From positions 62,001 through 126,000 of the forward strand of contig JAKLEB010000003.1 of NCBI GenBank assembly GCA_022711765.1: 64,000 nt of DNA, written 5' to 3'. Below are positions 61,501 to 64,000 of this stretch, piece after piece (within the stretch, counting starts at the first letter, position 1; the number at the start of each line of letters is the position of its first letter). The notes beneath the pieces are model-generated. The model had not been told where the DNA came from and made no database searches. It was given only the letters and a program-made list of their open reading frames with translations. This DNA comes from Candidatus Krumholzibacteriota bacterium. GTDB taxonomy: Bacteria > Krumholzibacteriota > Krumholzibacteriia > LZORAL124-64-63. Position numbers and translations under genes: made by a program.

Positions 61501-63711
61501 GACGCTGCCGGGAACATGATTGAAGAATCTCACCCTCTCGGCGCGGTCTACCAGTATACCTACAATCAGTTCAATGACGTGACCACCATTCGTGACCCTC
61601 TCTCGCACACTACGTCGTACGGCTACGATGCCAGCGGGAACCTTACCTCTGTCACAGAGCCAGGTGGTCACACTACTACCCTCGGGCGCGACGCGTTCGG
61701 CCGATTGACGTCGGCGAGCAACTACACTGGGACCTTTGGCTATCAGTACGACGGCTACGGCAACCTGGTACGAGTCACGGACCCGATGGGGCATGCCACG
61801 ATCATCGACGTCGATCTAGTCGGCCGCGTGCAGTCGGTAACCAACGCCAACGGGCAACTCACGTCGTACACGACGGACGACCGGGGCCTGATCACCTCGG
61901 TCCAGGACGCAGGCGGCGGCGTCATGAGCGTGAGCTACGATGCGGCCGGCCGGATGACCGGCGCCAGCGGCCCGGGGCCGGCGGCTACGGCCTGCGGCTA
62001 CACCGGCGGGCTGCTGTCCAGCTACGCCACGCCCGGCTGCGCGACGACCTACCTGCACAACGGCGACGGTTCGGTTGCCTCGCGGACCCGGCCCCTGGGA
62101 ACGACCGCGTACGCGTACGACGAGGCCGGCAACCTGACCGGAATCGACGCGGTCACCTTGTCGCGTGACGCCGCCGGCAATATGCTCGGCACCTCGGGCT
62201 CCGGCTGCGATCTGACCATGGCCTACGATGCGCTGAACCGCCTGACGTCCACCACCGACGTATGGGGGAACACCGTCGCCTTCGAGTACGACGCGGTCGG
62301 CAACACCACGCGCATCACCTACGGACCGGGCCGCGCGGTCGACTACACCTACGATTCTGACGACCGACTCCTGACGGTCACGGACTGGAACGGACGCACG
62401 GTGTCCTACACCTACCGGCCGGACGGGCTGGCGAGCACGGTCACCCGGCCCAACGGGACGACCACGGCTTACTCCTACGACGGCGCCGGGCGGTTGGACG
62501 GGATCACCCACTCTGGGCCTGGCGGAACCTTGGCAAGCTACATCTACGGTCTCGACGCCCTTGGCAACATCACCTCGGCGACCGTGACCGGCCCGTTGGG
62601 GTTGCCGGAGCTGGTTACCGCGAGCCGATCCGCCACCGTCAACACCAATAACCAAGTGACGGCTATCACCGGTACGACCTTCGGCTACGACGGGAACGGC
62701 AACGTCACGACCATGAGTGGCGAGCGAAACCTGAACTTGACGTACGACGAGGAAAACCGACTGACGACCGTCAACGGTGACGTCAGCGCCGCCTATGTTT
62801 ACGATGTGTTCGGCAACCGGCGGCAGCGCACGGTGGACGGGGTCGCGACGCGGTATGTGCTAGATCCGAGGGGCTTGAGTCGGGTCCTGTATGAGACGGA
62901 TTCAGGCGGAACTCCCATAGCGTACTACATCTGGGGCCTCAGGCTGGAGTCGCGGGTCAGACCCGATGGGACCACGCACTACTATCATGGCGACAACATC
63001 GGCACTGTGGTTGCCATGACTGATGGAGCGGGCGTAGTTTCCCATCAGTATTCCTATGATCCTGACGGAATTATCGTGAGTGAGTCTGAAGCCGATCAAA
63101 ATTCCTACACTTTCGTGGGGTGTATGGGGGTTTCGCGCGACGCGTCCGGATTGTATTTTATGCGGGCGCGATATTACGACCCGGCCTGGGGACGGTTCCT
63201 CGGAGAAGATCCAATTTGGAGTTCCAACCTTTATACCTACGCAAGGAACAATCCGGTCATGTGGGTCGACCCTACTGGCTTGTTCTCGTGGAACTCGTTT
63301 TGGGATGACACGAAGGATGTCGGCTCAATCGTGTGGAACGAAATCGAGCGGTCTGCCGTCGATCCAATCGTCGAGGCATCGTCCGAAGGCCTGATCGAGA
63401 CCATGTGGGCGCAGGCGCAGTCCGTACCACGGGCGCTCAAGGGAGGCGTCAGGGGAGCTATCCAGGCCAATGTCCATGCGCGCGTATGGTCCCAGGAAAC
63501 CGCCGACAGGCTGAAGATGGTGTCGGATACATCAATCGACATATACGAACTTTCTCACGGGCTGAAGGATCTTGTCTCCAATGGCAAGGGGTTTGGCAGC
63601 TTTAAATTCGACGGATCCGTGTACGAAACGGGCTACACTCTCTTCTATTCTCGCGATGCCGTCTCATGGACGGCGAAGTTCGCCTATTTCGTCAGTCAGT
63701 TCGCCCGGTGA
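58576..63711 (+). CDS. Secreted RHS/YD-repeat protein
   Basis: About 1711 residues. AAGGA is 8 nt before ATG 58576 (an ATG 9 nt earlier lacks a ribosome site). The signal peptide is cut near TVASAD. Residues 50-480 are beta domains. Residues about 490-640 hold three repeats with the DUF5648-like pattern YRLYKPTTKDHFYCTSFGHQ. Then comes an entry domain (NGLPLRFSHQYNSLA), many YD repeats (YDAAGNMIEESHPLGAVYQY and others), and the RHS core end LYFMRARYYDPAWGRFLGED ... NLYTYARNNPVMWVDPTGL. After PTGL a unique 142-residue tail (63283-63708) is helical and less GC-rich, the place where polymorphic toxins carry their toxin domain; I recognise no toxin fold in it. Confidence 0.93.
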   Translation: MHNPIGTVPRQPFFRSCPSQRSKWAAVLVVLGLCATCATVASADVIYGYYNIAQPDGVIPDGEHRSWYAPVTNAPAYAHATMVEARFGYTAYNGVEDCITVRFMKNQDPGTTLGTRIVAPGTLPAGNPGTSPWYSVFEGLGDQPDGNYWFSFIVASGCAYDPTIHWVEVRITYDVYQPDINLSTYNVSADVVQGAVLTRTVQVWNVGDAPLDVIGFSAAYISPLSPAWIVNVTPSSMSVFPGSYQTLFFDLNAAGLPLGPREARMYVYSNDPDEETIYFTVNMNVVSSADPHVSSESGERGDTLSQPGWGFTPYGTAELHFRRPDGSLSPTTTEAVVGDGTYAHYWTVTQDAQLGTYQYWAVDLASGLTSPEVSYSVSGGVLDLLTPAQGVSVTTDQVPFSWTDTGADYYELWIDDDASFASPVVSPQHLQPMDLDQLHVTSLDWGKNWFPLGVLYWKVRASTGGTYVETSTRSFTYAPTLAAEAAWDPLYRLYKPTTKDHFYCTSFGHQQLAQDSGYQDEGVEGHLSTQRHVDPDLAPIYRLWDDGRDCHYYTSDFVECDALIATGTYVYEGITGYGIDTPREGWMPLYGLRLDDGGRRDNFYTTSEFERQNAIDAWGFTYLGILAYVSPSGNLGAMAWSGMGVTAGRGVSTDNGNFKHYETTSFDIPGNGLPLRFSHQYNSLAVFYPTEVRSLGVGWTHEYSSCITEGGGLYRVYWADGSIHVYDAATGDCLVEGVYDDLTTETADRVTIKKKDQIIYRFERPAAGYPLFLTEIRDRNGNTVTCTYETSSLRRLLRVTGPAGRQLTFAYRTESGYEELVSSVTDPAGRQIQFAYADSTSDLTGYTDPEGHTTTYSYERPGTEDHRLATITQPDGTSITNTFADRKLRSQYWSGQSGGMTVDYAGNVATVDYSGTSATGFSVEYYPAADSWQAPKPHYISSGGDQAALLFDNPTHPALPSGMVDPRGNYHGYFYDAAGNMIEESHPLGAVYQYTYNQFNDVTTIRDPLSHTTSYGYDASGNLTSVTEPGGHTTTLGRDAFGRLTSASNYTGTFGYQYDGYGNLVRVTDPMGHATIIDVDLVGRVQSVTNANGQLTSYTTDDRGLITSVQDAGGGVMSVSYDAAGRMTGASGPGPAATACGYTGGLLSSYATPGCATTYLHNGDGSVASRTRPLGTTAYAYDEAGNLTGIDAVTLSRDAAGNMLGTSGSGCDLTMAYDALNRLTSTTDVWGNTVAFEYDAVGNTTRITYGPGRAVDYTYDSDDRLLTVTDWNGRTVSYTYRPDGLASTVTRPNGTTTAYSYDGAGRLDGITHSGPGGTLASYIYGLDALGNITSATVTGPLGLPELVTASRSATVNTNNQVTAITGTTFGYDGNGNVTTMSGERNLNLTYDEENRLTTVNGDVSAAYVYDVFGNRRQRTVDGVATRYVLDPRGLSRVLYETDSGGTPIAYYIWGLRLESRVRPDGTTHYYHGDNIGTVVAMTDGAGVVSHQYSYDPDGIIVSESEADQNSYTFVGCMGVSRDASGLYFMRARYYDPAWGRFLGEDPIWSSNLYTYARNNPVMWVDPTGLFSWNSFWDDTKDVGSIVWNEIERSAVDPIVEASSEGLIETMWAQAQSVPRALKGGVRGAIQANVHARVWSQETADRLKMVSDTSIDIYELSHGLKDLVSNGKGFGSFKFDGSVYETGYTLFYSRDAVSWTAKFAYFVSQFAR

Positions 63712-63725
63712 TGCGGAGGACCTAG

Positions 63726-64000
63726 ATGTTGTTCACATTATCACGAAAAACAAGTGGAGTGTCCGCAATCGTGTTAGCGGTCTCCTGCCTGTGTGCCTCG
63801 GGTGCTGCCGGGGTCGATTACGAATACGACAACCTCAACCGCCTGACGCGCGTCGACTACGGCAACGGCAATGTCATCCAGTACACCTACGACCAGGCCG
63901 GTAATCGCCTGACCGAGACAATCACGGGTACGGGGGGAGTGGTTCTTGATCCTCACGTCGTCGCCCAGCCCCTGTCCGTTCCGCTCGTCCAGGGAGACGA
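63726..64000 (+). CDS. Second secreted YD-repeat protein, cut by window edge
   Basis: GGAGG is 6 nt before ATG 63726, only 14 nt after the RHS stop. A signal peptide (VSAIVLAVSCLCASGAAG) is followed directly by one YD repeat unit (VDYEYDNLNRLTRVDYGNGN + VIQYTYDQAGNRLTETITG), then GTGGVVLDPHVVAQPLSVPL and the edge. It is therefore a second exported YD protein and not an evident immunity protein. The rest lies outside the window. Confidence 0.8.
   Translation, partial: MLFTLSRKTSGVSAIVLAVSCLCASGAAGVDYEYDNLNRLTRVDYGNGNVIQYTYDQAGNRLTETITGTGGVVLDPHVVAQPLSVPLVQGD

Overview
This is a GC-rich window (about 65-70 % by eye) from a Gram-negative bacterium. Evidence for an outer membrane is a TolC-type channel, a CusBA-like efflux complex and several lipobox lipoproteins. 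At least six secreted proteins end in the same FlgD-like/Por-type C-terminal cassette (NPFNPxT ... GVYLxRL ... basic end). That cassette, together with Asp-box, VCBS, RCC1 and beta-propeller secreted proteins, DUF4252 and CHAT proteins, points to the FCB-group fringe (Krumholzibacteriota, Eisenbacteria or Latescibacteria-like lineages). There is no rRNA or tRNA in the window, so the taxonomy is inference.

Layout. 1-5.2 kb: an M14 carboxypeptidase cut by the window edge, a CDP-alcohol phosphatidyltransferase overlapping a cytidylate-kinase-like gene, a DUF4112 membrane protein and a sigma54 activator. 5.3-9.3 kb: a complete sulfate/thiosulfate ABC operon (sbp-cysT-cysW-cysA), divergent from the sigma54 activator and carrying a -24/-12 type promoter. 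9.3-11 kb: an ECF sigma factor, a zinc-finger anti-sigma factor and a DUF4252 protein. 11-16.4 kb: a second M14 carboxypeptidase and a large secreted alpha/beta hydrolase (both with sorting tails), then fumC. 16.6-23 kb: a copper/silver-type efflux operon (HMBD protein, TolC, CusB with HMBD, CusA) with an odd broken junction between the first two frames. 23-31.5 kb: a lipoprotein hydrolase, a lipoprotein plus helical protein pair, a 1373-residue multi-repeat exoprotein and cyclopropane fatty acid synthase. 31.5-36.4 kb: small enzymes (DUF3788, DinB/DUF1572, SRPBCC), a 45-residue Lys-rich protein, TrkH and an AAA_14/DUF4143 protein. 36.6-44.5 kb: a run of exoproteins (propeller-transglutaminase, propeller with tail, PPC-like, RCC1-like) and a DUF1905/YdeI protein.

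44.5-53 kb has lower GC in places. It holds a matrixin-like metalloprotease with a secreted partner, then a module formed by a secreted TPR-CHAT protease facing an ECF sigma factor and its membrane anti-sigma factor. 53-58 kb is a nuclease/ATPase island: an AAA ATPase with a near-consensus sigma70 promoter, two HNH endonucleases and a DUF6880 protein. 58-64 kb: the remnant of a sorting tail, a 1711-residue secreted RHS/YD protein, and the start of a second secreted YD protein.

Most promising for follow-up: the periplasmic TPR-CHAT protease next to a sigma/anti-sigma pair (a possible protease-triggered transcription switch), the sigma54-controlled sulfate importer, the HMBD/TolC split frame, and a promoter of about 45 bp shared by trkH and an unlinked exoprotein gene.
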